Source: Halictus rubicundus | Lineage: Eukaryota; Arthropoda; Insecta; Hymenoptera; Halictidae | Assembly: GCF_050948215.1 (NCBI RefSeq) | Contig: NW_027489038.1 | Coordinates: 1-64,000, forward strand | Length of the DNA stretch: 64,000 bases | Direction of reading: 5' to 3' | Part shown: piece by piece, positions 21,536 through 35,204 of the stretch | Position numbering within the stretch: the first letter of the stretch is position 1 | Layout: every line of letters starts with the position of its first letter | Made by a program: the position numbers and the translations under genes | Notes under the pieces: generated by a model | Database searches by the model: none | What the model saw: the letters and a program-made list of their open reading frames with translations, nothing else | What the model was told of the DNA's origin: nothing

Positions 21536-24476
21536 CAACCTCAAGTTGCCAGCCATCGCACAGTGGCGAATTCGGTCGAGTTCGTGGCCAAAATTCGAAA
21601 ACGTTGTAATCAAATTACAAATTAATTACGTGAAAACTCTTTTCCTGGGCACATTTGATTCGAAATGAAAATACGAAATAACCTATTTGGAACAATTCAT
21701 TTCGCACCGTTGTTTTCAATATTGTTGGTTGAAAATCAAAATTATGTATTTTACTTAAAATTCGACGAAAGAAATGATCCCCAGACTCAAACCTGATCAA
21801 CAAGTCATCTCATATAATTTCGAAGAACAATTTTAAAATGATCCCAAACAAATAAAATAAAACAACGTGTTATTTTAAATAATTTTTCAAATAATATCAT
21901 TTCAGAAGTTCCGAGGTCTGAACTGAATATAGATGAACTCTTTCATTATGAAACTTTTAGAAAACGCATTTGAAACGAATATTGAAATTCATGGAATTCA
22001 AGAATAATCATTCTGGAAATATTGGTCCACTCTAATACATTTTTAAAATACCATGAATGTTTTACTGAATTTGCTGTAATACTTTCACAGAAAAGAAGAG
22101 AACAGTTTTTAACTTTAAAATAACTTTATTTACATTAAAATAACTTTAAAGCTGTATCTTGATCATTCAGCTTATACATAATTATGTTTGGACAAAATGA
22201 CTATATTCCATTCCTAAGTAATTTATGTTTTCATATCAGGATGCACGGAGTATTTTCAATTTCAATAATAAATATTTTCATCTCTCGAAACGTATTCATT
22301 CTGCGATACAGATTTGCTGCATAAAACAATCAAGCAGTTTCATGTAATACCACCTGAACGGCGTGTAACATTGTGTTCTCATTATATAATTTATAAATTA
22401 TTTTGTGACATATCATCCGCAATCCGCAATCTATTAATCACTTATAGGGTTGTTATGAAAAAAAAAAACAGTTTCATTTTATAAGCAAGGAAGAGGGAAA
22501 GAAAATGAAATTGATTTTCGTTCGCTGTAGAGATATTGCTAGTTTATAGAAAACTATGAATTCTGAAGAAACATTCTAAGTTTATACTACGGTCACGATT
22601 TTTATCAGCTTATATGTATATCCCTCCGGGTGGTATGGCCATTTTCTTCTTCTCAAAGTTTGTTGTCTTTTTTTTTACTTTTTTAGCTTTGATAGAAAAC
22701 TTATTGTTTTTTAACATACGAATTGTCGAAAATGTTAAAATACCATATATCTTGAAAGGCAAATAATGACAGAAAGTCTGGTATTATTTTTAAATATGTT
22801 ATCAATGAATATATCAGTTTAACACAATTTTTCATAGCATTTTCATCTGAACTATCCTCTTCCCCCCATTTCTTTTCAACATAATTATATGGTTTTCAGT
22901 AATGTAAATGTGGTTCCACTTTCTACACTTTCCTTGTTATATGAAAAGTGGTGTTGAAATACTTAATAATACTTTTTCTAATAATAATTCTATATCGAGC
23001 AAGCTCTTCACCAAAGACACATTTTTTCTCGTTTGATATCAAAAAATAGAAAGACGTGGATAATTTAATATCAGGTACTTTTTGCAACCATTAGATATTC
23101 AAGTACTGCAAATAGAACTGTGCATCATCATTAGGTTGACATTTTTATGCATTTCTTGCTCATAAAAGTCGCCTAAAGAGAATAAGATAAGGAGCTTCGT
23201 AGAGTTATCCTCTTTTACGTTCTTCTTCATCCGCAACCATTGATACTGGAAATTCTTAATTTCGCCTTAGATTTGCAACTGTTGCCAATGAAAATGCAAA
23301 TTCATATAAAAATTGGTAACAGTGCCAATGTTACGCATTTATGACAACAAATGGGTAACTGCAATTTGAAATTACTATTAGTGTAAATCTTTCTGTAGCT
23401 TTTTCATGCAAAATGCACATTTCAAATTTTCGTTATGAGCACAAATAAAACAGATAAAAATCGTGACCTCCACTTTTTTCATCAAAATTCCGAGCAACAG
23501 CAATTTCAAAAAACTAATCCTTCTAACATCTCAAAAAAAAAAAGAGAAAATTCAAATCGTTCGGTCCAATTTTTGAAAAAGTTATTAACTCTGAAGCCTC
23601 CCGTTTGAATATAGAAGCATGTGAATGGGTTTCCGTTGAATGAAGCATTGAATAAAAATTCGATATCGTCGCATAGGATAATTGTTATAATACCTTGTCG
23701 GCGTGACAATGCCAAAACAGAACAGATTTTCCAATTGATTGGCAACAGTTGAACAGTTTACGGCGCTGTAGAATCGTTGCGACAATTTTGATCGGTTACG
23801 ACACGATGTGTCTGTGTCGCTGAAATTCCACGGTACGAAAATACAATTTCGGCAGACAGGATAGAAATCGAACAGGAAAATAGCCTTCACCAGAGTCTAT
23901 TTCACGTGGGCCACATTCGGCAACGAACAAACGCATCGGCCCGCATACATTCTGCCTTTCTAGAGCAGGAGACGCCAAAGGTCAAGCTTCGTTTCTCTCG
24001 TGCGTCCCCCGCAATCCACGAGCGAAAAAATAATTTGCGCCCTGGTCAATGAAAATCCTGATTCTCGGTGCTCACGATTAAACTGCGGATTTTTATGTGG
24101 ATTTCATGATTTTTCTATTGAAGAAATGCACAAGCACTATGTCAAAACTAGTAGACGATTTTGCAAAAGAGTTCGTGTCCGATCCGAAAGTAAAACACAA
24201 GCGGCTACACGCTTTAAAATAATGTCTCAATACCATTCAATAAGCCAATGAACTCATTTTACGTCCCGCTAATGAAAGCGATCAATTGTTCGTATGATAG
24301 AAATGGTGTTAATCCAACCGAAATTATTTTATGTTTTTTCTTTTTTATGTTTTCGACTATAAGAATCCACTTAATTAAGCGAAACGATCCTTATTAATCT
24401 GGTCACGACGTCGAACGGTTTCAACTTCCTTCCAGTAATTAATTAGAAGTTTGAAATTCATTTTCTGAATTTCCAG
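21536..24476. other. Sequence upstream of the TM2 exon, no gene recognised
   Basis: AT-rich with only short frames. I looked for a TM1 exon ending in phase 0 before a GT and found none. Confidence 0.5.
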
Positions 24477-24591
24477 GCAGTTGCGGATCCGCTGCTCGGT
24501 ATCTTCTGTATGCCCTTCACTCTACTTGGCCAGATTTTGAAGAATTTCATCTTTGGGATTATGCTATGCAAACTTATATCGTACTTCCAGG
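24477..24591 (+). CDS. Cholecystokinin/sulfakinin-like GPCR, exon with TM2 (first exon seen)
   Basis: This is a class A peptide GPCR exon on the plasma membrane, of the type that couples a sulfakinin/CCK-like peptide to G proteins. It follows an acceptor TTTCCAG and ends with a phase-1 G before GTACGT. The 38 codons read AVADPLLGIFCMPFTLLGQ then LKNFIFG and CKLISYFQ, which is TM2, the first extracellular loop and the conserved Cys at the top of TM3. Together with exons at 34843, 35585, 45562 and 46853 it gives 331 codons (993 nt) with compatible phases throughout. The closest family I recognise is the insect CCK-like receptor. The exon with the N-terminus and TM1 was not found in the window and should end in phase 0. 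Oddity: family members have a Ser two residues before SD-type Asp context and Leu after it; here the order is A-D-P, placing Pro right after D2.50. Confidence 0.85.
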
Positions 24592-25169
24592 GTACGTATT
24601 GTTTAATTAAGTTCCATCCAACACGAACGACCCAGGTTCGGGGCCTATAACCTTCTGGGTTTTCGTGTCATTTCTACAAAACACATCTGCGCAATCTACA
24701 TTTTATATAAATTATTAAAAGTTGAACTATCATCATTGTTGTGTATTCAACGATTACCGATGACTAGGCTGCAGGTCTTCGTGCATTTACAGTACAAAAT
24801 TTACCTTGTTTTTACAATAGGAAATTTTAGAGTCGACGAGGAAAATTTTCTCTGAATTCTGACTTTCATAAAGTGACCTGTAAACATTCTGCATAAAGAT
24901 TGGCAGTCTAGGTTCATAAAAATTGAAATTTTTCTACGTACCAGAGTATATTAAATTATTGTACATACACAGGGGCGGCGGTGGTTCAGCCGAGAAGGGG
25001 GTGATTCTACATGAGAAAATGAGTGGAAGATATACAATAAAATTTTCTCATCCGAAGCTTCGTTTTCGAGAAAATCGAGTATGAAAATGCAGCGAACACG
25101 CGTTATTCGATGGGAAGCATCCTATGCCGGAATCATTCGTAACCCGTAACGGTGGGGATAAGCTCGAGC

Positions 25170-25404
25170 GACCATCAATACATTTTATTCCGACATACGA
25201 CGTCGCTTTTTATTTCGAAATAAGAAAATCGCTGTCCCCTCTTCGTCTTCTTCATCCGAAGTACAGGAGTTCGAGAGTTGAACTCGATTTTCACGAGAAC
25301 GAAGCCTCAAGTGAAGAAAATCTAATTTTTCATTTTCGATTTGTTTCTTCACGTAGAATCCTTTCTCGGTTTTACCACCGATACTGGGACACCCTGTACA
25401 TTAT
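25170..25404. mobile_element. Diverged MITE ending GGGACACCCTGTACA
   Basis: The right end is the inverse of the TACAGGGTGTCCC terminus of the 54274 element. About 90 bp of its interior (TTTTTATTTCGAAATAAGAA and CTTCATCCG) recurs at 33340-33430, and its right part resembles 29330-29520. Confidence 0.55.
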
Positions 25405-26450
25405 TTGTTTCTGTGAATAATACAAGTGAAAAATAAAAATGATTTAGTAACTTTTCAAGTTGTAAGTGAGATTAACATCTGTATGGAATTAAAGGTTGGT
25501 CGATTAAAATTACGTCGAATCTTCTACGTTTGCCCGGATTTAATATTATAGTTAACCTGAATAAATACGGACTATTATTTGTTAAACTGTAAAATAAAAA
25601 GAATGACATTGAATTTTCAAGCTCGTTGGAGAATTGATCTTTGAAAAAGTGTCATCTGAAATTGTGCACGGATCTTGGATAACAACTTGAAAAACAGCAC
25701 GCCAGAAGAAATTGAATGTTTTCACCCGTCTGTGCTCCAGATTTCAGTCCCTTCCAATTATTCTCGAGGATTTATGACGAAGACAAAGCGCGTCCGTATC
25801 TTTAGAAACATTTCAAAGAAAGAACTGCGGTAAACTGCTTAGTGTATGCAGTTGCCGCATTAATCTTGCGAGCTGCAACGCAAAAAATTGTTTCCGACAT
25901 GCATTTCCTTCTCGAGTATACGCATGTCATTTGTACATGTTTATCGTAATATTGCACTCAACGTATTAGCAATATAAATGTATTAAATGTAATAAATTTG
26001 GAGAAGTTCGTTAAATACTAGCAGGACTTATCTGCAGATAAATTCGAATGATTCTTTTGCACTGCGCAGGAAATCGAAGAACCGGAAGGTGGTAAATCTT
26101 TCGTTGACAACGCAATAAAAAATCAAAAAACCACAGAACCACGAACCCTTCACAATGAATTACGGCCCGGCCAGTCCAAGAAATTAACGAACCGAGAAGA
26201 GAATGTAATCTTTCGTGAAGTGAAAACGTATCTGACGATTTCTGCTCCAAAAGTTGCTACACTAAGATCGCTAATGGTTTGGGGAATCAAGTTCACGCTG
26301 AACTCGGTCGAAGAATACGTCGCAAGAATGATTTTTATGGCCGCGTTCCCCCGAAAGGAGTCATTCGTTAGTGAAATTAGTAAACAGCAAAAAATCAATT
26401 TTTTAAAACACAAAATCGGAGGAGATAATAATTTACACTCGACCAAGACG

Positions 26451-26670
26451 GGGTAAGGGACCAAATTACTGAGGGGGTGCCAATTACTGCGCCTGTATTA
26501 ATTATACTTACTTTTAAAGCGTAACGAATATTAAAAAAGAGATATTAAATTTTTTCATGAAAATCAGTTAATAATTTTGTACAGCTCACTTTTAATATTC
26601 GTTATGCTTTAGAAATAAGTATAGTTAATATAGGCACAGTAATTGGCACTCCCCAGGAATTGGGTCCCTA
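26451..26670. mobile_element. Palindromic AATTACTG MITE, copy 1
   Basis: It begins GGGTAAGGGACCAAATTACT and ends in the inverse (AGTAATTGGCAC then TTGGGTCCCTA). The arms pair through GTATTAATTATACTTA. It lies in the large GPCR intron. Confidence 0.8.
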
Positions 26671-27157
26671 ATGAGAATAGATTAGTAATTATGGGGACAT
26701 GTATACGGGTTAATAGCATTGTAAAAATTCTTATTATCTGTTCTTATTGAACATTAATATATTGTAGAAATTAAGAGTGTGAACTATTTTTCTGTATAGT
26801 CGCCGTTCGCCTTTAGTTTTCGAGATATTTGAAACAAGCTGTGAACACCACTACAGTGAATTTTGGTTATACATACTTACACGTCTGCGGCGGTGTTGCA
26901 TCAGAATGGGAATGCCGTTTATCGACTGTCTCCACCAACACATCGCAACGATCGAAAAGCAATTTACATAACAGGTCGATCTTGTCGAGAAGGCTCCTGA
27001 ATATTAAGTCTTCGAGACATTTTCAAAATTCTACGTATATCAGTGAAACTGCAGCAATAGTAATTGATAGTAAAACGATAGCAAAGTAACAAACATTGAG
27101 AAAATCCGCTGAACTGCATAATTACCTATCATTTCTTTTTCTATTTAATAATGAGTG

Positions 27158-27560
27158 TACGGCGAGTCCCAAAAATGTCGAAAAATCGACTGAAAATGTC
27201 GCGTCCGGTTTGAAATTAAAACACAAGCCATTGATTTTCAAATAATGGTTCTATTAATTAATTACATAGTCACCACTATTTTTTGCAATTGTCTCCCAAC
27301 GTTTTACAAGCTGGTAGATTTGTTTGTTGTATAAATTACGTGGTTTTTTTCCAAAGAAGATCTTGAAGTCTCTGAAAACCGGGTACAAACGTTTGCAATT
27401 ATTCAACAGAATTAGATGGAGAACTGTGAACATCATTTTATCGGATAAAACGGTTTTAGTTAAGGAGTTCTTCGTACGTAACGAGCGTTCTCGTGTCGTC
27501 CACGTTTAATTTCAACTCAAATATTTTCTTTAAATTATCACTCTCCTCGTAAATCTGGTG
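27158..27560 (-). pseudogene. Mariner-like transposase C-terminal relic
   Basis: Minus-strand residues YNKQIYQLVKRWETIAKNSG then DYVIN and a stop (27254) match the end of mariner transposases, where a short helix with LVxRW precedes NGxY. Upstream (plus-scale to about 27560) the frame is lost. Beyond the stop the sequence TACGGCGAGTCCCAAAAATG at 27158 resembles the element terminus. Confidence 0.65.
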
Positions 27561-28709
27561 TTTGTTGCGCTCCTCCTCGACCGTCTGCGAAACTGTTTGA
27601 CTCATACGAAGCAGACGGCACTCTTAGGAACTATTTACATCGTTACACCAGTTCTGTTCTAATTAATTAGTTTTCTCAAAGAAAGCCTGCAGAGCCTAAC
27701 ATTGTGGAGAAGAAGTGGAATACCATGGAACTTTGAACGAGTATTTCGAAAACAGTTAAAACGAAGAGACTCGGATGTATTTTCAGTAAAAATACTCCTC
27801 TTATAAAGAGGTGCAAAAATCGTTCAAAGTTTCAAACTTCCGACTCGAGAATCACTGGAATTATTTATATTATACACTATTGTGTCATTTATTTATACAG
27901 AATTCTTAAAATATTTCATGCGTTAGATCGTCAAAATAAAATTTGCGGAATTTTTATTGTTTATTTAAGATGATTTTTTATTTGAATGGTCGAACCAGGA
28001 TTATTTCGAATAGTTTTATAATTATTTATAATAAATATAACAAGGTGTAACGTAGCCGGAGGAATCAATAATAATATTGCATATGACAATTTTACATTAA
28101 ACATTCGTCACTATATTCATTACCTCGCACGTATCAATCATGCAAAATAAATTGCAATAGCACTGCACCGCAAGTTTCGAAAGAATTGGCGGTGATCCAT
28201 CCTGTGTATGTGATACGTAGTACAATTTAATACCGACCAGTATTATCGTCGCAGGAGACAAGAAAAAGTTCTTTGAATTAAATGATATCTTTTATCCTTG
28301 CCAATGGTATCTTTCTCTCGGGCAGTTCAGGTATTCAGTGGAGGGAACTAATGTAAGTTACGTAGCGAGAAGGAAATGTGAGATTTCCGTGGATTCCCCG
28401 TTAAGTGGCCATCTGGCCGAATAGGGAGTGAGAGAGAAAATTCCACAGAGCAAAATCACTTACCGTAGAAATAGATTAGAAAATCGGTTGAGCAAGAGAT
28501 ACGATCCGCCGTGATCGAGCTTCCGGCGTAGATACCTGCGTCGATCCCGGGCATGAAAACAAAATTTAAGCGCCGCCGTGATCTCAGTGCGTGCTTTCAC
28601 AGTCAAGGTAAAGAACTTTATTAGGCTACTAAATTCTTAAACTGCCAGATCGATTAGTTTCTTTCCCGGTACTGATTCCAAAATTCGGAAACCCGAGTTA
28701 CGGATACTA

Positions 28710-28890
28710 GGGTAAGGAACCCAATTACTGTGAGGGTACCAATTACTGCGCACTATATTAAGTATGCTTATTTTTAAAGAATAATGAACATTGGAAAAGA
28801 GATATTAAATTAAAAAATTTTTATTTTAAAATAAGTATGATTAATATAGACACGGTAATTGTTACCCCGCAGTAAATGGATCCCTTATCC
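28710..28890. mobile_element. Palindromic AATTACTG MITE, copy 2 with TA target duplication
   Basis: It reads GGGTAAGGAACCCAATTACT to GGATCCCTTATCC, with TA directly on both sides (28708-28709 and 28891-28892), as expected for a Tc1/mariner-mobilised MITE. Length 181 bp. Confidence 0.82.
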
Positions 28891-29329
28891 TATTCAAGCT
28901 TCTTAACCGAACTGTTAATTATACAAATTAATTCTCGGACTTTCCGCAGAAAAATTAATGTTTATCTATTCGGAATCAAATCGCAATTTACAGTAGCATC
29001 TCCGTAATTGTCGTGTCGTCGGCTGCGCCAAAATACAGTTTAGGGGAATGCCATAAAATACAAATTAAATGCAGCATAGACGAAAATATGCGACAGTAAA
29101 AAGTGTCCTCGTGTATTTCTCTTCGTGCGCGTCAACTCGCGCCGACTGCCGTATCCAATAGTCGGAACGAAATCCTCGAATTTCATGGTACTCGAGAATC
29201 TGCAGAGAAGGTCCCTCTATTGTTTTCACAAACCACACGGACGCTTACGAATTGTGCTACTGGTTTCCGGTATTTTCCGCTAAACTAGATTTTTACTGTC
29301 CGACAAGCTCGCGTGGCCAGCGTTTTTAC

Positions 29330-29520
29330 GAAGTAGAATTAGCAGATCGTGATCAAACGCATCAGACGATTCCTGTTCAATAACACTCGCGCCCGCAGAA
29401 TTTTCAATTTCCGAGAAACGAGGCGTCGAATGAAAAGAAAATTATCCTATATCTCCGACTTATTTTCTCATGTAGAATCATCCCCTGCACGCTTACACCA
29501 CTCTGGGACACTCTGTAGAC
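29330..29520. mobile_element. Diverged MITE ending GGGACACTCTGTA
   Basis: It shares CATGTAGAATC-type words and the terminal ACCACTCTGGGACACTCTGT with the 25170-25404 element. An open frame of 60 codons across it is incidental. Confidence 0.5.
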
Positions 29521-30719
29521 ATATGGAATAAAAAAGTCCACCAAACTCTAGAGTCGTTTTTTAAGAAAACGATTGACTCGAGGCATATACTTTCTTTGAA
29601 ACCTTTTATCCTCTCGATGAGTAGATTACGATGCTGCAATAAAAAATTTGACCTTGAGAAAACCGATCAAGGACAATTGTGCACGTAATTTTGTGAAGGT
29701 GAAGAATTCACTCGGATAGTTTTTACACATAATTTTGGTATACCCTGTACATTGATACGGAACGAAAGTCGTTTTTCAAGAAAAAAAATCCACGTACAAG
29801 GGAAATCGTATTACCTGAAAAAGCACTGTATTCTTTTATGTTTGTCGACCACTTCCGAACGCCAGCTAAGAGGTTCATCTATAAAAAGACCGAATATCAC
29901 CTTGAAACTTTGTAAACGAGTATCTAACGGGATGCAGTGTAGTCATTTTGACGAGACTAAACAGTTATTTTCTAAAAAAAAAAAAAAACGGTTCAACCTG
30001 TACCGGTGTATAAGATGGTCCTCCTGTGTCCTTCGGTTGTGAAAATATTTAATATGCAGTTTGAGTGCAGTTAAAAAAAATAATCATACGTTCAAATATG
30101 GACAATTTCTCGAGAACCGGAAGTTCAGTGGTCGAGTCATTTTTGGTTCCGCTGTACGTTACATTCTCAAACAATTTTCTATAAGACAGTGACGGACTTT
30201 CTCATCTATTTTGAAACGCTCAAATGAATTAATAGACGGGAGACATATAAATCAAGCACACGTCCCATCGAGTTTCTCTATACTCTATGGCGCGATGTGA
30301 GCACGAACATTCACGTGCACAGCTCAACGGTTCGTCGCCCATTGCGATGTGCGTCTCCCCATAAAATCGATCCTCTCAAGCCCTGAAGTTCAAGGGAATT
30401 TTAGACTCGTGTGCGCTGTAGCGTTCACAGATGTGAACCTGACCTGAAACGAATGACAATGAGACCCGGTCAACTTTCGGACTTTTCGCTTTTCATATTT
30501 CATATGGGACATCAAATTTGTCTCTGTTTTTTTTTCTTTTTAAATGTACTCGATGTCTGGATTTATTTGTCTGGACATGAAAACTAATTTTCACGCTGAT
30601 AAATCTGGTGACTGTCCCAAACATCTCTACCGTAACTGTTCAAATTTTATCCCGGCCACTGTAAGTGTGAGACTCGCACTAATGCGAGCGAAGCAAAAGA
30701 TTGCAACTCCTCTAATTTT

Positions 30720-30920
30720 TTACTTTTTTTTTTTTATGAAACTTCTAGCGCCGTGTTCGTCTCGTTTTTCTAATTAAAACGACACCAAACACGATATAGT
30801 CACGATCACAGTTACTCGTGTAACAAGCGATTTATGTTTGGGGCTAGACAAAGGTCGGCCAGCGGAGGAGATAGAGAAGCAGAGGGTCGAAGCGTCTAAC
30901 TTCGGTCCCTCTTCCTTTCC
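30720..30920 (+). repeat. Diverged copy of the 5700 repeat in the GPCR intron
   Basis: TTAAAACGACACCAAACACG and GTGTAACAAGCGATT align with 5775-5850, and GAGGGTCGAAGCGTCTAAC with 5890-5910. Confidence 0.55.
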
Positions 30921-31867
30921 TCAATCGCTAACCTACTCTACGTTCGACACACTACAAGGAACGTAACACCTCTAACATAACTGTCGCTCGACATGCCCGA
31001 CGATACGACAGTTACGGAGATACTAGCGGTGAAGCGTTTCTGATAATTGGCTCGAACGCGAACACCAACGAATCAGGTTAGTTAGCACTTTGCTACAACC
31101 ACGATCAAAGAAGACACGTTCAGCGCGAGTGAACTAGTGCAACCGTAAAGTATTTCGTTTGTCATCGGTGCTCTCTAAGCGACTTGCGTTGGCTCGTTAT
31201 TCGCTATCTCTCTGTTTCACTCATTATTTGTGTTTCCACTTGGATCCCCCGACGCGATCTATCGTTTCCTACAGGACGAATAACGAACTTCGAAGGGTCT
31301 CGCAGTGAAATGTCTCCCCCTGCCCCGGTGCCACGCCGCAAGCCGTCTTTCCAGCTTTGCACTACCCGAAATGTAACATAAGGAAAATTAGCTGTTTTCG
31401 GAAACTCCGAAACTTCGAAGGTTTACCGTCGCACCCCGAACAAATGTCGACAACGAATTCACGGATTATGCGTCAATTCGGACGAGTGCAGCCAACGAAC
31501 ATATTCGCACGCCCTCCTTTAGGTGCCGCGACGACGCAAACGATCAGTTTCGAGGACGAAAAATGGAGGCAATATTTGTCATTTCATTTCTTCCGTCGAA
31601 TACTGGGTTTTCGTGGATTATGGGAAGTGGGCAAACATGTTCGGGAGATTGGGATAAACAAAAGAGACGTGTACTTCAGCGTAGGAAGCAAGAAAATTCT
31701 CAAGAAAAGTTCACTTCGTTGGATTTGGTAAAGTGAATTCAAAGAGAGATTCATTTGATGACATTTATCGTGTAAGTTTCGTTTGTCGAATGTAGTTTGC
31801 GGATGTTATGACGTAAATGATCCTCACATTGAACCTCTCTCATATCTGTTTATGATTTTTTCACATA

Positions 31868-31935
31868 AGTAGGCTTAAAAAATAAGAATAATTAATATAG
31901 GCACAGTAATCGGGTCTCCAGTTTATGGGGAATTA
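31868..31935. mobile_element. Palindromic AATTACTG MITE, half copy
   Basis: Only one arm is visible: AATATAGGCACAGTAATCGG and the matching AT-rich stretch before it. Confidence 0.55.
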
Positions 31936-33339
31936 TTCAACAAATTTCTTTCTTCAGACGTATATTGTGAAAATCGGTAAATTCGTTCGTTCGCACTTTT
32001 CTAAAGTGAAATAGTTGCTTTCGGCGCCCCGTAGATTTAGTGTTAATGTCGTTGTCTCTGTAATAGAATTAATTCGGTGGAGTGAAGCGTGAATCTCTCA
32101 AGCTGCAAAAAGCTCTATACAAGAGTACTATCCGCCCATCTCAGGCGTGTTCACCTCCGCTAGGTAGATTTATCCTCGAACGAAGATTAAAATACTTTAG
32201 CGCTCCAGCCCAAAACGTAATACAACACGAAGCATCATAGTTAACTCTGTAAATTTGGTTCTGTATCCTACTTTGTTTTGACCCACATTTTGCCGAGACC
32301 AATTGTTTAAACCTTGCCACACCTCCTTTTAACGCAGAATAAATTCGTGAAAGCAGGAAATAAAGCAAGGAAAGCGAAGCACCGTACTCGAGTAAAATAG
32401 GAACTGTAAAATACAGTACTGAATTTCTACAAATATTTATATCAATACTTCACTGCATAATTCACTGAAAAAATTATTGAATTACATTAATCGAAGTTAT
32501 ATTGTTGAATCACGACTGCTATTGTTACTACTGTTAAAACAATTACTGAGACGACTAGACATTATGACCAAAATGAATAAATATTAGAACAATTTAAAAC
32601 TGGTTACATTGTTTTGTACACATTGGAGTTAATATACGTTTTTATGAATCTTCTGTTTCCAGTAATTGACACAGAAAATGTTTATTTTACAGAAAACTCC
32701 ACAGTCGAATAATATTTTGTCATGATATAAATTTGATATAAACTTGCACGATGTAAATTACTGCACACCATCGTCCCTTGTGAATCGCAAAGGGAAAGCA
32801 TAAAGTTCTCTTGAATCGGAATTAACCGTTACACAAAATACGTTTGCAATCTGAAATATCAACGCTCTGCATACAGTAAACCATAATGTCCACACCAGAG
32901 ATACAGTTAACTACTAGACACTAAATCAAGCTACTAGGTTATACGATTCACGATAGGAATCGCCTATAACGCGGAGCACGTGGGAATGCAGCAATAGTAG
33001 ATAAAAACACTATGAAGCATCGGTCACGTGCAACAATAAACTGCTCATACCTAGATGCACCACCGGTAACAATCAAAGCCATAAATGATAAGAGATATCT
33101 GTTTGTAGTGTCGGGTGTATTATCAGAAATACTACAATTCAAATAAGATGGCTAGTTAATAATAGTATAAATTTTATTTACATCATGCACATGTTTTACA
33201 TTTCATCTTACACATTTTTTCATAATTATACAGCGAGTATCTTGTTCAATGAAAGTTAGTTGAAAGTATGCCTAGATTTATAGCAATAATCGCTAATTGA
33301 GAATATTGGTCGCATAATTACTGCGACCGTCATTATATA

Positions 33340-33435
33340 CAATTTTATTCCGATATAAGACGATGCTTTTTATTTCGAAATAAGAAAATCGCTATCCCCT
33401 CTTCTCCTTCTTCATCCGCAATACGACGAAATCCG
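33340..33435. repeat. Fragment of the 25170 MITE family
   Basis: TTTTATTCCGATATAAGACG and TTTTTATTTCGAAATAAGAA match positions 25186-25230 with few changes. Neither terminus is visible. Confidence 0.6.
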
Positions 33436-34257
33436 GTCCCGAGCAATCGCCTTATATCGAAAGGAAGCTGTGGCGAAATATCGGCGTGGGTCAGAAATGA
33501 CCCATAGGCCTAGAACTGACAGAAATCCGAAGGTTAACCTACAGAGTATCAAAATCGGAATTTAATTACTTACTGTATGCTAAGTAAATGAATGTTACAC
33601 GAGTAACAACAAAAGCTTAATATAAATTAATTAATCTACAAGAACGATCTCCGACAGTATACTTTAAAAATATTGTGAAAAGTATCTATTGTCTGAGAGT
33701 TAGCCAAGTGTACTTATAAAAATGTTTATAAAAAGGATTAATTGTTTACGAGGAGATCGTGTCCACACTTCTCTGTAACAGACTGTATTTTGACAGACAA
33801 AAGTATGTTTACAAAATGTTCAGATAGATTGTTTACGTTTGAAATCCGCAAAAAACATCCGCGGGCATCGTACTGCAAACAGAATTAGTGGAAAACAATT
33901 GCCAGTTCAAATATAACGGAAATTTTAGTTGCTATCTCTCCGCTGTATCTACACGCGAGAAGGATAAATTAGAATATACACTGTGAAGTGTGCTGTCACG
34001 AACGAATGTTTGAACGAACAGCCTGTGACAAAAAAAGAAGGCTGCATGCAATAGCGAATTTTTCATTAGAACTCCCTTGTCGTTAATGATTTCCCAGATG
34101 AGAAAGACAATCCGCGTAGCATTGATATAAAAAATTTTGCAACTTTAAGGAATACCGGTATATTTACATTTTTAAAAAATGAACACACGCCACGATTTTC
34201 AGTTCTTAACTTGCACTGAGAATTCCGGAAATTTGATTGTGAATCCCATGACACAGA

Positions 34258-34437
34258 AAACGGGACTCAATTACTGTGGGGGTGCCAATTACTTTGCCTA
34301 TATTAATTATACTTATTTTTAATTGATAAATAAGAAGTTTAATATCTCTTTTTCAATATTCATTATACTTTGAAAATAAGTATAATTAATATAAGCAAGG
34401 TAATCAGCACCCCCACAGTAATTGGATGCCTTACCTT
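34258..34437. mobile_element. Palindromic AATTACTG MITE, copy 4
   Basis: CGGGACTCAATTACTGTGGG pairs with CCCCACAGTAATTGGATGCC at the right end, closed by TTACC. It lies about 400 bp before the TM3 exon of the receptor. Confidence 0.8.
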
Positions 34438-34842
34438 AATCTCACTTGTTAAAATTGTTGAACTCTCACAATACCTAAAAGCATTCTCGGTACTGTCTTT
34501 AGAATCAGAAATTGAAAATTTTTTTTCATTTTTTTGCCATTTTTACGTTAATCAATTTCGACGAAACTTTGCGCATGTATTGTAATTTAGACTGACAAAA
34601 GGTGTGTTCTAGATTTTCATTATAGGGTCGGACGAAATAGTTAAAAGTCGTGACCTTTTCATTTTCATTCGCAATCTTGAGCAACAGGAATTTTTCATTA
34701 ATTTTGTACACTTGATTTAGTAATCTAATTCTTCCAACGTCACGCACAGACTGAAGTCGTTCGGTCCACTTTGAAAACAATTGTTCCTGTTTAAGGGGAG
34801 TGTGAATATTTTCGTTGCAGCTGTATTATTTCTTGATTGCAG

Positions 34843-35040
34843 TTGCGTCGGTGTCCGTAGTAGTCTGGACTCTCGTCGCAATTTCATTGGAACGGTACTT
34901 CGCTATTTGCAAAACGCTGGAATCAAGGCGCTGGCAAACCAAGTTCCACGCTTACAAAATGATCGCTATAGTGTGGATAGTTAGTCTTATATGGGGCACG
35001 CCTATGCTGATTGTCTCAAATCTGCAAAGTTTACGTGGAG
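34843..35040 (+). CDS. CCK/sulfakinin-like GPCR, TM3-TM4 exon
   Basis: The acceptor is TTGATTGCAG and the donor is GTATGA; both ends are phase 1. The 65 codons contain the TM3 end motif LERYFAICK (the E/DRY arginine is kept), the second intracellular loop with SRRWQTKFHAYKM, and TM4 with the conserved Trp (IVWIVSLIWGTP). The exon ends LQSLRG, just before the second extracellular loop. A 10.2-kb intron separates it from the TM2 exon and carries several MITEs. A second upstream AG (TTCGTTGCAG, about 34820) would add residues that break phase, so the later acceptor is preferred. Confidence 0.88.
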
Positions 35041-35204
35041 GTATGAATTTGTTTCATCGCGGAAGTTTTAATATGTATATCCATGAAAATATATTTAGTT
35101 ACGTAAAATTCAGATAAATATGAATCGTTATATCTTCAAACAATATCAGCTTCCGTGTTTTTTTAATTTTGTTTGTTTACTATAAATCTCCTGGTAATCT
35201 TTTG

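Noticed and set aside
31357..31731. A 124-codon plus-strand frame within the GPCR intron
   Set aside because: No domain recognised, ordinary start context and no splice partners; could be real but not supported.
34781..34984. Plus-strand 67-codon frame overlapping the TM3 exon
   Set aside because: Out of frame with the receptor; a shadow of the real exon.
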